A stretch of 64,000 nucleotides of DNA from contig NC_090321.1 in the NCBI RefSeq assembly GCF_040869045.1, forward strand, positions 76,479,183 to 76,543,182. The letters run 5' to 3'. Shown here piece after piece: positions 47,561-59,313 of the stretch. Positions within the stretch are counted from its first letter, which is position 1; every line of letters begins with the position of its first letter. This DNA is from Eurosta solidaginis. Lineage: Eukaryota; Arthropoda; Insecta; Diptera; Tephritidae. Position numbers and translations under genes: made by a program. The notes below the pieces were generated by a model. That model worked only from the letters and a program-made list of their open reading frames with translations. It searched no databases and was not told the origin of the DNA.

Positions 47561-47832
47561 GAAAATCCACGTCTATGATAATTCTCAGTAATGATATGCT
47601 AACATGCTGCTGAAAAACGATCGTTAAAAATTCTTTATCAAAACCAAAAAAACTTGTATTTACATTTACATAGAAAAGAAACCCGTTTTTATAAATAAAT
47701 GAAAATCCACGTCTATGATAATTCTCAGTAATGATATGCTAACATGCTGCTGAAAAACGATCGTTAAAAATTCTTTATCAAAACCAAAAAAACTTGTATT
47801 TACATTTACATAGAAAAGAAACCCGTTTTTAT
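47561..47832. repeat. Perfect ~140-bp tandem duplication
   Basis: The 140-bp unit starting GAAAATCCACGTCTATGATA at 47561 is repeated from 47701. I see no mismatch across the ~132 bp shared. It lies just downstream of HmgZ. Recent duplication or assembly artefact. Confidence 0.95.
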
Positions 47833-47967
47833 TTTCCTTATTATTCTTTTCATTTTAAATTTTATTGTAAGTTTACTTTTAGTTACATACATACATATGT
47901 TTTGTAAATTTACGAGTACTTGATGTAATGCGAAACTGACAACAAACCAGTAAGACAACAAAAAATA

Positions 47968-48000
<33 letters not shown>

Positions 48001-48829
48001 AAATACCAAGACTTCAAAATAAAACAATTGTGTATTTATATTAAAAAAAACGAAAGTGTGGCAAAACCAAAACAAATCAGGCAAGCAAACATTAAAGTTA
48101 GATACAAAAAACCAGTGAGAGTACTTACTGTAATGTATCTGCGATTAAAGCGAAAAATACAGCAAAAAGCAGCAGAAATATGTAATATGAAAAACCTACA
48201 CACACACATAAAGTTTACATACAACAAGGAAAACTTAATAAAATAAGTGTAGACAAGTTTTTTTATCATAAAAGCAAACAAATTTTCATATACTACTTGT
48301 ACTGTATTGTCTTTTGCAAATTTTGTTGCAAATCATTGATATATGTATGTAACAACATTTATTACACACAATGCAAAACACAAAAACATCATGGTAAGAA
48401 CATTTTAAATGAGTTTATTAATTGATCAAAAAATAAAAAATTTAACAAATATTAAAGCTGGAAAAATTTACAAAAAAAACAACATTATAAATATATAAAA
48501 CCATCAGTTCATGGACTTACACAATATTATAATGTATGTATATGTAAATGTAGATTTGAGTCAGATATTAAATATAATTAAAATAAATATTTAAAAAATA
48601 TAGAAATTATTCAATGGATGTATTTCGTTATTTCAATTTAGGTGCGACCCAGGGGGGGCTTTCCGTAATTCGATATACGCCCGACGAGATGAAATTGGTT
48701 GCCGTATATTGATATAAACATTTTAATTTGCAGGTTTCCAAAAGTGTTAAGAAAGTGTTTTGGAGCTATAAAGCATCGTTCACTCTAAATCTTTACACTC
48801 TAAATGGTCGTTCTATAGCTTCTAATCAA
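47833..48829. other. AT-rich non-coding stretch
   Basis: Poly-A-rich, several ORFs by chance. The word AAAGCATCGTTCACTCTAAA (48768-48787) recurs in complement near 62860. Confidence 0.4.
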
Positions 48830-49311
48830 AAGTTTTGGTAAAAGTGTAGCATAGGTGTCGACTGCTAATATGCGTCCAAAAAATAGAGAGGTGTCAAAAG
48901 ACGCCTATTGACTTCGGCAACAATAATCCGAAGGCGGAAAAGAAATATTTTATCTCAATCCGGAGACATTTGCAGTTGAAGCTGGCAATTTCCATGTGGT
49001 TGTTGTAATGTTGCTGGCACTGAAACAAATTTTGTGTACAATTTGATCCCACCCCATTGGTGGATCGGACAGGATAACTTTTTATAAGCGCGACCGAAGG
49101 CTGCCAACGCAGAAAGGTTTTCTGCGCAAAAATACTATGGATCCCACCCCCGGTTTCGGAGAGATCCGGTGTCATTTTTCGCTTTTTCGTTGATTTTTTG
49201 AACGAGTTAAAATTGATGATGACGGATGTCAAGACGCGTCGTTGACGCCTCTCCCAATATTTTTGAAGGCGTATTAGCAGTTGACACCTGTCTAGACTAT
49301 TACCAAAGTTT
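48830..49311. mobile_element. Long-TIR element related to the nested 19.5-kb one
   Basis: The left end reads AAGTTTTGGTAAAAGTGTAG, AGGTGTCGACTGCTAATA and GTGTCAAAAGACGCC. The right end is the imperfect complement through TATTAGCAGTTGACACCT and TTACCAAAGTTTT. Inverted ends extend about 70 bp. Interior words (GGAGAGATCC, CGAAGGCTGCCAACGCAGAA) resemble 19640-19720. No coding capacity. Confidence 0.65.
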
Positions 49312-49496
49312 TAAATGATCTTTGTACCGATGGCTTCATAATTTATCGAAAATTATATCTTTCAGTTTTCCGTTTGATTGCTTATAAGTTAGAGTTTAAA
49401 TTGGCGATGAAAGAAGAAAATCGTGAATTAATTCTAGGCACCTAATATGTGTTGCGATTCGTATCGGAATTCATTCTTCACTCAATTTATAAATAT

Positions 49497-49910
49497 TGTA
49501 ACGAATTTAGAGAAATTCCGCTTATTTGAAACCTTCTGCTAATGTTCGAATCACTAAATTGTCGAATAAATAACTCCAATACTTTGAGAGTTCTTCACAA
49601 TAACTCTTATACTCCACAACTAATCGCGTATTTAAATCAAACTGATTAATCATTCCTCAGCTTGTGCTGCTTTTATACTCTGTTGCCTTGTCTGCATATT
49701 TCTACTAAGGTCTAGACGTTTCGCCTTCTAGAACTGCTGCATCTCCTGCTTCGTAATTCGGCTGATTAATACATCTGTGTGTGTGAGGTATCTCTTCGTT
49801 GCCTTGTACAAAAGTGTGGCTAGCTTTAATGTGTACATGTACATAAGAGGGGCTGCTTCATGTTTTTGTTGTTGCGTGATTATCAACTAGTGATGTCAAC
49901 ATTCGCCACA
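49497..49910 (-). mobile_element. Gypsy-type solo LTR, TSD ATAT
   Basis: On the minus strand it starts TGTGGCGAATGTTGAC and ends CTAAATTCGTTACA. It is flanked by ATAT (49493-49496, 49911-49914). Its 3' part (GGAGTTATTTATTCGACA, GTGATTCGAACATTAGC) matches the 35558-36179 LTR, so both belong to one family although lengths differ (414 vs 622 bp). Confidence 0.88.
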
Positions 49911-50115
49911 ATATGAAACTGCCAAACTATACAAATTATGATAAATTATAAATCCAACTAGTACGCGAAGTCTCCTAGTTCACATGTTCGTTATCGGACT
50001 CGCGATTTCAGAGCTATTTTGAACAGATTTATATCGTATCCAACTTGGGCTGGTTTAAAAATCGCAAATGCATTGAAATTATCAAAAACAACGGTATATA
50101 ATATAATAAAGCGAT

Positions 50116-51341
50116 CGATTTTATCAAATGCCATGTTGCCGAATTGCAAAATTCTATCATCAATTTGGACAACTTAAGAAGAAGCATTTATGAATGAAAA
50201 ATCAAAAGGAAGCTAGTTTTCAGGATTTTGCGATTTACATACAAAACATGAGCATACATATGTACATATGTATGTGTGCTTGTGCGTATGGTTGGATGGT
50301 TGAAGTCAATTTTGTTTTGTTTGTCAACATGCGAATATAAAAATATTTCTTAGCTTACATATGAACATAGATTTGTACATATGCTTGTGCGTAAGAATAG
50401 TTTTTGTTGGAAGTGGTTGATTGAAACAGTTTGTCTTTTATTTGAAAATGTGAATGTACAAACATTTGTTAGCTTATGCATGGATATATTGGTATCAATT
50501 AAGTGGGTGGGAAATGGGGGTGTAGGCTGATCTTTAGTTTAGGAATATATGTGTGTACATATATACCAATCTAGGTTTGTTTATACCCACTCACCATTTA
50601 GGTGATTCAATTTTCAATTTCCCTACATATCAATATAATTTGATTACTCTTTCTGGCAAAATGAAAGATGTTAATGTGAATTATAAAAGGCATGGGCTTA
50701 GTTCTATAGGTGGACGCCTTTTCGAGATATCAGGAACCTACATAGGAAATTCCATTAAGATACCTCAATATTTACTCAAGTTATCGTGTTAACGGACGGA
50801 CGGACGGACATGGCTCAATCAACTCAGCTCTTCATCCTGATTATTCCGGTATACTTAATGGTGGGTCTATCTATTTTCCTTTGAGGACTTACAATTTTGG
50901 GTTTCGCGACGAAATTAATATACCATTTCATTTTCATTAAAGGGATAAAAATTTTAGCACTCCCATATGCCCTCACATATAATTTCGAATCGTGAAAATG
51001 CTTGAATTTCTTATGAGAGTGCCAAGAAAAAGCACTCCCGTATGAAGCTCAGGAACTTGTGTATGATAAAAAAATACACTAATAATTTGACAACTATGTT
51101 GTATATTGTATATAGTTAGGAACTAGGAAAAAGTTAAAGCAGCGGGGACAATTTCCACCGCCTAGGGCAGCGCCATGTTAAATTCGCCAGTTGAGAACAT
51201 GTAAAAGAGATAGACGGCGAACTATCAGTGGTTCAGAATGCAGTAGAAATACACTAATTTTGAACTAGAGGCTCTCCTTACGGGGTAGTTCTTTTGATGA
51301 TAGAATTTTGCAATTCGGCAACATGGCATTTGATAAAATCG
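50116..51341. mobile_element. Segment bounded by a perfect 48-bp inverted repeat
   Basis: 50116-50163 (CGATTTTATCAAATGCCATG..CTATCATCAA) is exactly the complement of 51294-51341. No target duplication is visible outside. The 1.1-kb interior includes a deleted piece of the large repeat (50690-50822) and nothing coding. It could be a TIR element or an inverted duplication. Confidence 0.55.
50690..50822. repeat. Internally deleted fragment of the large repeat
   Basis: A tandem-unit piece (GTTCTATAGGTGGACGCC, TTTTCGAGATATC) is joined directly to the 3' tail (TTTACTCAAGTTATCG, GTTAACGGACGGACGGACGG) of the 1886/22739 family. Confidence 0.75.
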
Positions 51342-53690
51342 TCAAAAGACAAATTTTTGCGATTTTATAAATTCCAACTTCGATGCATATTGGGGGTATT
51401 CATTATGACGAGCATAACTACTTTCATAACCCCGCACTTTTCCTTTGAAATAATACCAAACTATTTATAAGCCGGTATGAAAGTACTAATACTATGTTCA
51501 AACAGAAAAATAAATTGAGGAAATTTCGATTTGAATTGAGTGCTGTTCATACAACTCGATTTAGCTTACACAATAGTAATTGGATAGCTGGTTGGCTCAT
51601 CTCTACAGCAAGAATATACCTTTGTTCAGACTGTCAAAATGTGCGTGTTGGTATTAGGCGAATGAAATGGAATGAAAACATAAAACTTTGAAATTTTTGT
51701 GTGTTGTAAGAAAATGTGTTCAATGTTTAGGTTTCATTTTGAGTTTTCCATCTTCTTTTGACAATCCCTACTCCAGTGAAATGAAAGACATAAAATCTGC
51801 TGATGAGATGCGCCAACCATATAGTTCAGCCATGCGCAACTGACGTTGAAATCTACTCAATAAACACACTATACAAGGTTGCATTTGCAGTTTGAAACAA
51901 TTTATTACGCAATTTTTTTTAAATTGGCAATTTGTTATTACAATTTATTATATGATAAATTGCGTAATAAATTGCCCAAATAGTATAAATTGCCAATTTG
52001 GTGTGTGTTTGAACCTAGTATAATATGGTAGTAAAAAATGCAAATAAACATGCACAGATATTGCCTAGTAAATGTCCACTAACATATTAGCAATATAATC
52101 TAAAAATTTCCATCCATTGTTCATATAAATTATTGCAAATAATTTTCTCATATCCTCAATTGCCGAGTTGTCACAGCTTATGGACATTTTTATTTGCTAT
52201 TTGAAACCCCCTATCATATTCTGCCGAAAAATTGTTCGCGCAGTCACGCAGCCAAATTTGCAGCAACTGTGTTGTAGTTGCTACATAAGAGTGGTGTTTT
52301 ACCCGTTTCTGGCCCTGAATTCGCATTGTGACGTCATACTGTATATGCTGACTTGTTTATCACATGTCAGTACAAAGTAAGAATTTTACATTATTTTCAT
52401 AGATAAAAATTAATAAATGGGAGCGGCGAAATGAATTAAAGTAATTTTGCGAAGAAATATAACATTATTTCGCAAAAGAGCAATAAATTCGTTTATTTTA
52501 GTATTAATAATAAATTCCCCTGTTAGCTGTGAGTTGTTAAAGGTACAAACGGCAACACTTTTAACCACCGACGACACATAATTTGGCTCGTGCATATTGT
52601 ATTTCGTCGGCTAATTGCTACGAGCATTGATATTTACATATACACATCCGTATACGCGAATTTACATAAATTATTTGGTCGCTTCATAACGCGGAAAGTG
52701 GCAAGTTGTTTTATTAATATCTTAAGACGCTGCCACAGTATCAAAGCGACCAAAGTTTTTATGCATGTGTGCCTTTACTTGGAGTATTATATGTATGTAC
52801 ATTTGTACTTTTTGCTTTGGTGACTTTGGTTTGTATTTTCATACACATATATTCAATGATACAATGCTCAACAGCTGATCGACCGCCACATGCTTCATGT
52901 TTATATATGCATATACATACATATTTAAGGGTGGAATTGGTGCTGGTCAAGTGCATTTATCTTTCGACTTGGCTGATGAAACCAGGCTTTGAGTAATACT
53001 TACCCAACAACCATCCCATCCATAGTCCAGATAAAAACCCAATAAATCTTTAATTTCATTGAGAATTGGGCATATGCGTTTGCCGTCGGCAAAACGTTGT
53101 TAATAAAAATACATTTTTACCAACAACCTTTAATAAATTCCAATTCAATCAATTGCCACTATGTGGCTCTTTGCTATGTGCCTATATATTTATAACTAAT
53201 TCCTAACATTTTAATTATCTTCAAACATAAAAGTTTTTAATATGCATAGATTTCTAGTGTGTATATGCCGTCGGCAAAACAGTACTTACATGCATTTTTG
53301 TACTTTTTAAATTATTAATACAAAGGGATGAGATAATTCATAAATGTATCATGGAAGTTATACATTTAGGCATATTAATTGGTTTTTGTTCGTACAGAAA
53401 TTGCTCAGCAGAAATAAACAAAAATTTCTGCAATTTGCTGCAACTTCACAAACACTCAACTCTGCAAAGAGCTCATTTAATTTTGGCATATTTCCCCACA
53501 TTCATAATGGCGCGAGGAGAATACACCACAAATGAGTAAAATAAATGCGAATATCAATGGGCAACAACTGGCCGACTATGTCTCAGTCAACATTCGTTAC
53601 TTCGTTCCAGCGAGCAAATTCGCTACTTTTTGACGATTGACGTCTCTTAATATATCTATCCTCTTTGGTAAAACTATCAGCGTTTCTTCC
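51342..53690. other. Non-coding stretch with small repeats
   Basis: The palindromic word TTGCCGTCGGCAA occurs near 53079, and GCCGTCGGCAAAAC again near 53267. 51895-52000 has inverted AATTTATTACGCAATTT words. ORFs of 60-77 codons lack motifs. Confidence 0.4.
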
Positions 53691-54030
53691 CTGCAAAAAC
53701 GCTCCACGTCATTTTACTAGCCATTTTACGGTCATTGTGACTTTCTGCAGCGGTTATATTCATAGTCATTTTTGCATGGGCGGATTAGGTTTTGTGACCA
53801 AATTTTCCGTTTCGTTCCTATTAATGTGATAGTGCATTCCGCTCCCACCTATAGGATGTGAGCATAGTACTGTGCTGCTCACACACGTCACAATGCTCGT
53901 CAAATGGCGGTCATTTTTCCGTCATTTCACTCTACATTTTCGAGTCATTTGACAATCAATTTTACTGCGGTTTACCATTTATATAACCGCCATATAACGT
54001 GAATTTTACCTGCAGATTTACTCTACCTGG
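53691..54030. repeat. GTCATTTTAC-word element
   Basis: It begins near CCCTGCAAAAACGCTCC, with several GTCATTTTAC / GGTCATT words. A possible MITE; the right boundary and TSD are not defined. Confidence 0.3.
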
Positions 54031-54094
54031 AGCAGCCATATGAATAAAATATGAACCAAAAAAATTGAATTTTCAATATTTATTATTTTCAATA

Positions 54095-55466
54095 TTATTA
54101 TATATGTACATGAAATTGGAACTTATATTAATCCAGTTCATATAAAACAGAAGAACTTTAATAATAAATAAACTCGCTTAATTGGTTTTTGTTTTCCAAT
54201 TGAAATCTCTTCTAAGCGAGCAAAAAAATAATATTAAGCTTTACAAAAAACCCCAATTATTTGAATGATCTACAACTTAAAGCTTAGTATAAATTCAGAT
54301 CAAAAATATTCAAAGGTGTCGTGGAATCCGATTGCTCTCGTAATTGAAGAACTTAAAAATGTACGACTATTAATTGAGTCAGACTTATTATTGTTCTAAA
54401 TCTAATCATTCAAGCAATAATTCTGCAACCCTTAGCAGGAGTATTGATTGGTTTCAAATCTAATTCCGACAGCAATCGTATCACGACATCCCTTATTATA
54501 TATGCACATGAAATTGTAACTTAAATTAATACAGTTCATATAAAGAAAAGTAAAGATTTTAATAACAAATAAACTCGCTTAATTGGTTTTCGTTTTCCAA
54601 TTGAAATCTTTTCCAAGCGAACAGAAAGTAATTTTAAGCTTTAGAAAAAACTGCAATTATTTGAATCAATTTAAATCTACAACTTAAAGCTAATTAGAAA
54701 TTCAGATTAGATTTACTCTTTTTTTTTTCAGATCAAGAATATTCAAAGGTGTCGTGGAATCCGATTGCTGTCGTAATTGATGAACTTAAAAATGTACGAC
54801 TAGTAATTGAGTCAGACTTATTATTGTTCTAAATCTAATCATTCAAGCAATAATTCTGCAACCCATAGCAGGAGTATTTATTGGTTTCAAATCTAATTCC
54901 GACAGCAATCGTATCACATCCCTTATTATATATGTACGTGATATTGCAACTTAAATTAATACAATTGATATAAAGAAAAGTAAGTACTTTAATAATAACA
55001 TAAACTCTTCTAATTGGTTTTTGTTTTCCAATTGCAATCTTTTCTAAGCGAGCAGAAAATAATTTTAAGCTTTAGAAAAAACTCCAATTATTTGAATAAT
55101 CTACAACTTAAAGCTTAGTAGAAATTCAGATTAGGTTTACTCTTTTTTCAGATCAAGAATATTCAAAGGTGTCGTGGAATCCGATTGCTGTCATAATTGA
55201 TGAACTTAAAAATGTACGACTTGTAATTAAGTCAGATTTATTATTGTTCTAAATCTAATTATTCAAACAATAATTCTACAACCCATAGCAGGAGTATTGA
55301 TTGGTTTCAAATCTAATTCCGACAGCAATCGTATCACATCCCTTATTATATATGTACGTGATATTGCAACTTAAATTAATACTGTTGATATAAAGAAAAG
55401 TAAATACTTTAATAATAAATCAACTCTCTTAATTGATTTTTGTTTTCCAATTGAAATCATTTCCTG
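54095..55466. repeat. ~420-bp tandem array, about 3.3 units
   Basis: The marker TTATTATATATG recurs at 54095, 54493, 54923 and 55343 (spacing 398, 430, 420). Each full unit has a hairpin AATTGG..CCAATT and a separated inverted pair CGATTGCTGTCG / CGACAGCAATCG. The last unit is cut off at 55466, where Atg18a-like sequence begins directly. Confidence 0.85.
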
Positions 55467-55467
55467 T

Positions 55468-56134
55468 GCATGCACATCGCTAACCTGTGTTGGCAAAAGA
55501 TATGATTATACTGTCTTCGATAGATAGTCGGACGAGCCGCTACTCGGCGAAGTAGAGATGACCGCTGTGTCGGTGGCAGCTGTTACAACAGCAGTTTCTA
55601 ACTTTACACCATCCGTACGGTGTGATGAAAGCTTCACTGCCTTTTCCAATTGCTTGGCGCCAGCAATTTTTGCTGTTTGTAACGCTTTAGCTGTAATGCA
55701 AATATATAGATGGGTTAAAGTGGTTTTCGTATGTTATTCAACAACTCACCCTATACCATCATCACAGCCTCCTCATCGATTTTGAATATGTGTACTGTTT
55801 CAGTATTCAGACCCAGTTCGTTTGGTGCAATATTTTTGATTTGATGAATATGTATACTATCCGTTAGGCAGACAATTAGGTGCAATCGATTCATTCATAT
55901 ACTGTGGGTATTTGAGCCGTAGACGCAATGGCAGATATTTTGATTCTTTTTGAAGTGTAACATTTGTGAACAGTTGGGTTTCTCTGCTGTCACCATCACC
56001 ACTAGAGAGCTATTGAAGAAACGCTCGACCAAGATAATATGTGAGATTTACACGCATAGATTTCTTCCACCTTTTCACAGTTATTGATGGAGAAAATGCG
56101 AAAGCCATATTCACCATCCAATACCGAAATAGAA
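55468..56134 (-). pseudogene. Atg18a: Atg18a/WIPI gene fragment
   Basis: Atg18/WIPI proteins are PROPPIN beta-propellers that bind phosphoinositides in autophagy. Minus strand: after an acceptor (CCTCTACAG/TTC) exon 56134-55750 reads SVLDGEYGFRIFSINNCEKV, frame-shifts, then NSSLVVMVTAEKPNCSQMLH, FKKNQNICHC, and LHLIVCLTDSIHIHQIKN, then jumps to NTETVHIFKIDEEAV. A 59-bp GT-AG intron (55691-55749) follows, then exon 55690-55468: AKALQTAKIAGAKQLEKAV, SSDYLSKTV, a stop, SYLLPTQVSDV. The NTETVHIFK and YLSKTV-SYLPTQVSDV segments are late-propeller and loop parts of Atg18a, so the middle blades are deleted. In-frame stops and a shift: dead. The retained intron argues against a retrocopy. Confidence 0.82.
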
Positions 56135-56414
56135 CTGTAGAGGAAGAAACATTTTATAAAATTTAATAAAATCAAAAAATGATAGTTGTGCTAAAATGGG
56201 GTAACGTATTGTATGTTAAAGTATAGCGAAGTCTCAGCGGCTTTGTCCTGGTGAAAATTGAGTTTGAATAGGTTTTATTCTTCATTCTTAAAAACATGTA
56301 CGAAGGTACCTGGTAAGATATTAAAAATCCTCAACGCTTTTTTTTGCTATAACTTAAAAAACTCATATTCAAACTTCTGCTTAACTTCTACATATCAATA
56401 GCTACCTTTACCAC
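56135..56414 (-). other. Intron-like upstream remnant of Atg18a fragment
   Basis: Sequence upstream of the exon acceptor. No further Atg18a coding was recognised. Confidence 0.4.
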
Positions 56415-57560
56415 CAGGAGTCACTATTGCTTCTACGCCTATGCTATTGTTTCCTACATCGATGGGCTTTGTAATAAAATAAACAGCTATCTCCCCAATC
56501 TCTCCAGTTTTGTCGCCTCGCGAAACCTGATATTGTCACCAACCAAATCATCGGTGCAATTACTGGCATATGCTGATGACATTGATATCATCGGCCTAAA
56601 CACCCGCGCTGTTAGTTCTGCTTACTCCAAGCTGGAAAAAGAAGCGGTAAAGATGGGTTTGATGGTGAATGAGGACAAAACGAAGTACCTGCTGTCATCG
56701 AGCAAAGAGTCAGCGCATATGCGCCTTGGCAACCACGCTACTGTTGGCAGCCATAATTTCGAAATAGTAAAAGACTTCGTTTATTTGGGAACCAGAATCA
56801 ACATTAGCAACAACATCAGCACTGAAATCCAGCGAAGAATCAATCTTGCCAATAAATGCTACTTTGGACTAGGTAGGCAATTGAAAAGTAAAGTCCTCTC
56901 TCGGCGAACGAAAATCATACTCTACAAGTCACTTATCGTACCCGTCCTGCTATATGGGGCAGAAGCATGGACCATGACAACAGCAGATGAAGCGGCTTTG
57001 GGAGTGTTCGAGAGAAAAGTTCTTCGAAAGATTTATGGACCTCTACGCGTTGGCGATGGCGAGTACCGAAGAAGATTTAATGATGAGCTGTACGAGCTAT
57101 ACGCAGACATCAACATAGTCCAGCGAATTAAAACGCAGCGGCTGCGCTGGCTAGGCCATGTTATGCGAATGAAAGATGATGCTCCGGCCAAGAAAGTGTT
57201 TCTATCGGAACCCGCCTATGGAAGCAGAGGTAGAGGGCGGCCCCCACTCCGTTGGAAGGACCAGGTGGAAAACGATTTAAACTCCCTTGGTGTGACCAAT
57301 TGGCGCCGGTTGGCGGAGCGAAGGAGCGACTGGCGCGCCTTGTTGGACGGCCATAACCGTTTAGACGGTTAAGCGCCAATTAAGTAAGTAAGTAAGTAAA
57401 TCATCGGTGACCTTATTTAAAACATGACCGCGCCAAATGCCGACCATATGGCATTACCCTACCGACTGTCTTACACCCTAAAATTTTGGGTGTGACTTTC
57501 GATCAGGATCTACATCTTGGAGAGCATGCACTAGCAATTGTAACGAAAATCGTCGTTGGT
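56415..57560 (+). pseudogene. Jockey-type LINE RT fragment, split by another LINE
   Basis: Before the insert: INSYLPNLSSFVASRNLI..SPTKSSV in mixed frames. After it (57411 on): HPKILGVTFDQDLHLGEHAL. Both are consecutive parts of the RT domain of a Jockey-like LINE, downstream of the YADD motif. The interruption is the RTE-like LINE 56557-57398 with 12-bp TSD. Stops and truncation at both ends. Confidence 0.65.
56557..57398 (+). mobile_element. 5'-truncated RTE-like LINE, 12-bp TSD, TAAG tail
   Basis: Flanked by AAATCATCGGTG at 56545-56556 and 57399-57410. The open frame ends at the stop 57370-57372; RTE-derived codons begin at 56557 with QLLAYADDIDIIGLNTR, i.e. the RT catalytic YADD box, followed by KMGLMVNEDKTKYLLSS, DFVYLGTRIN, LLYGAEAWT and a C-terminal RLRWLGHVMRMKD..RGRPPLRWKDQV. 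The first nine codons of the frame belong to the older Jockey element, so the ATG at 56533 is not a LINE start. The 3' end is TAAGTAAGTAAGTAAGT, the simple tail typical of RTE-type elements. The frame is undamaged, so insertion is fairly recent, but without endonuclease and most of RT it is inactive. Confidence 0.9.
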
Positions 57561-57659
57561 GTGCGGTCTTAGCCGATCTCCAGATCTGTAGAAAAGGAGC
57601 TTATTAGCTTAATGCTTAAGATGATGCGGGAATAACCAAGTAAGCTCCTTCCAACCTTT

Positions 57660-58380
57660 GATTCGGGGGATGGTATAATGGTATGAAGATGATAGCGTGC
57701 GACAACATCGCGAGCTTGCGATGGCTGGAGGAAGTGGTTCCAAACCTCCAAATGCAGGGCACGAACGCTCGTTTTGAGATGGTGGATAAAGCGCAAATCC
57801 CCAAGGTAACAAAAGTTAAGGTATGGATACCATGCGTGATGAAGTCGGAGGATACACTGCGACTTTTGCAGAATCAGAATCCGAACATACCGACACAGGA
57901 TTCGAAGGTCCTTACTGTATCTCGGCCTACGCACGAAGGTTAGTTATACATCTTCCAAATAAACAAGCAGGCGGAGGATATATTGTACGCGCAGCTTGGA
58001 AAAATGTCCTTAGGTACAGGCAAAATGTATATGCGACTCAGGAAAAGAAGTCGCGGGTATTAAAGTCCTAACACGGTGGACGTCGAAAAGGACCTCAAAA
58101 GCCTAAGGGAAAAAAGACAGGTGGAGGTAGCCCACGTCACCCCGAATATGTTAGAAGGGGATCAACAGCCAGATGGTGCTGTGAGTCGCACAGAGGAACA
58201 CCCGGCACAACAGGTACAAGAGGCTGAAGGGGGCTTCGAACACTCTAAACCAAAAGGGCTAGAGGAGGACGACGACGTCACGATGAAGGTGCTGGAGGGG
58301 GACAAGCAGCCCATTGGTACTGCGAGTCATACAGATAAACCTCCAACACAGTAAAGTGGCGTCGAGCGAACTCCTCCTCC
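57660..58380 (+). pseudogene. LINE ORF1 (DUF4780-like) fragment
   Basis: It reads LRWLEEVVPNLQMQGTNARF, then DKAQIPKVTKVKVWIP and SEDTLRLLQNQNPNIPTQD, then in another frame KMYMRLRKRSRG. The VWIP..P.L.NQNP..PT..W.V pattern is that of DUF4780-type proteins, common in LINE ORF1 of flies. A Gln/Glu-rich segment to 58354 and an ALIQEPW-like start of an endonuclease region follow, then it breaks where CCT7 sequence begins (58384). Frame shifts present. Confidence 0.6.
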
Positions 58381-58383
58381 TAA

Positions 58384-59313
58384 CGCGCTGATCCAGGAGC
58401 CGTGGCTCCAAAAAAAATTGTTCGGCACCGCCACGTAAAATCAATGTATATGTTCTAGCATTAACGCAACCTTTAAATAATTATAAACTATAAAAATGAA
58501 GTTAATGTCAAACCCACTATCAAACCTTGGAAAATGTTGAAATGTTCACCACCAACTTGACGTTCTTCAAAGTAATCACATTGACCCAAAATACTTGAAT
58601 TAATATCATTAGCTGTAGTCATAACAGCTCCACCACAAGCTTTCATTGTACGTTTCAAATCTTCTTCTGGTACACTAACAGAACATTTCACGATCTGCAA
58701 AATACAGTGTACCAACATCACCAATTGGTAGTTTAGAAAACACAAAATTGGCGCCTTACTTACCTATTTTATTGTACAGGAGACGCCATTCAGCATTAAC
58801 AATTTTCTGATACTCTTGGACATTGGAGACCATTGCTGTGGCAGAGCATTTTTCCAATAAAGCACTTTGTTGTTCCTTTGATTGGCGCTTCCACATGTAC
58901 AGCCATTTCATATTTTGGTCATGCATAATTATAATGCTTTACGTATAGCTTTAATGATGATACGTGCATGCACACCTTCCTCAACATATGGTTTAACTTG
59001 TTTTAAGATTTCACCTGCTTAAAGTACTACTGAAGTGGTGCCATCGCCGACCTGATAAGAGAAACATTTTTATTCTACACATTCTAATATAACAAAAAAC
59101 TTACCTCAGCATTTTGAAATTTGGCGATGTCTACTAGAGTTTTACGGCTGGATTCACAATATCCAATAGTTTCATAATGGTTGCCCCATCATTTGAAATT
59201 GTGGCCTTACCACTGGAATCAACAATATGCTTGTCCATACTACGTGAACCCAATTGAATGGGAGGCATTGATGTGGATATGAGTTGAGGTTTACCATGAG
59301 AGCTATCGGTACC
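58384..59313 (-). pseudogene. CCT7: CCT7 (TCP-1 eta) gene fragment
   Basis: CCT7 is a subunit of the cytosolic chaperonin that folds actin and tubulin. Minus strand: [47 protein letters not shown], shift, TLVDIAK. A short GT-AG intron (about 59051-59103) follows, then VGDGTTSVVL, stop, EILKQVKPYVEEGVHARIII, KAIRKAL. Further on come EMAVHVE, ALLEKCSATAMVS, then a jump to VQEYQKIVNAEWRLLYNKI, SKLPIGDVGTLYFADREMF, VPEEDLKRTMKACGGAVMTT, and finally TLILRGGAEQFF at 58384-58440. VGDGTTS is the conserved group II chaperonin ATP-site motif. Internal deletions, stops and shifts: dead. Order is collinear with CCT7. Confidence 0.9.

Noticed and set aside
55558..55785. Plus-strand 75-codon ORF
   Set aside because: Shadow of the Atg18a exon on the minus strand.
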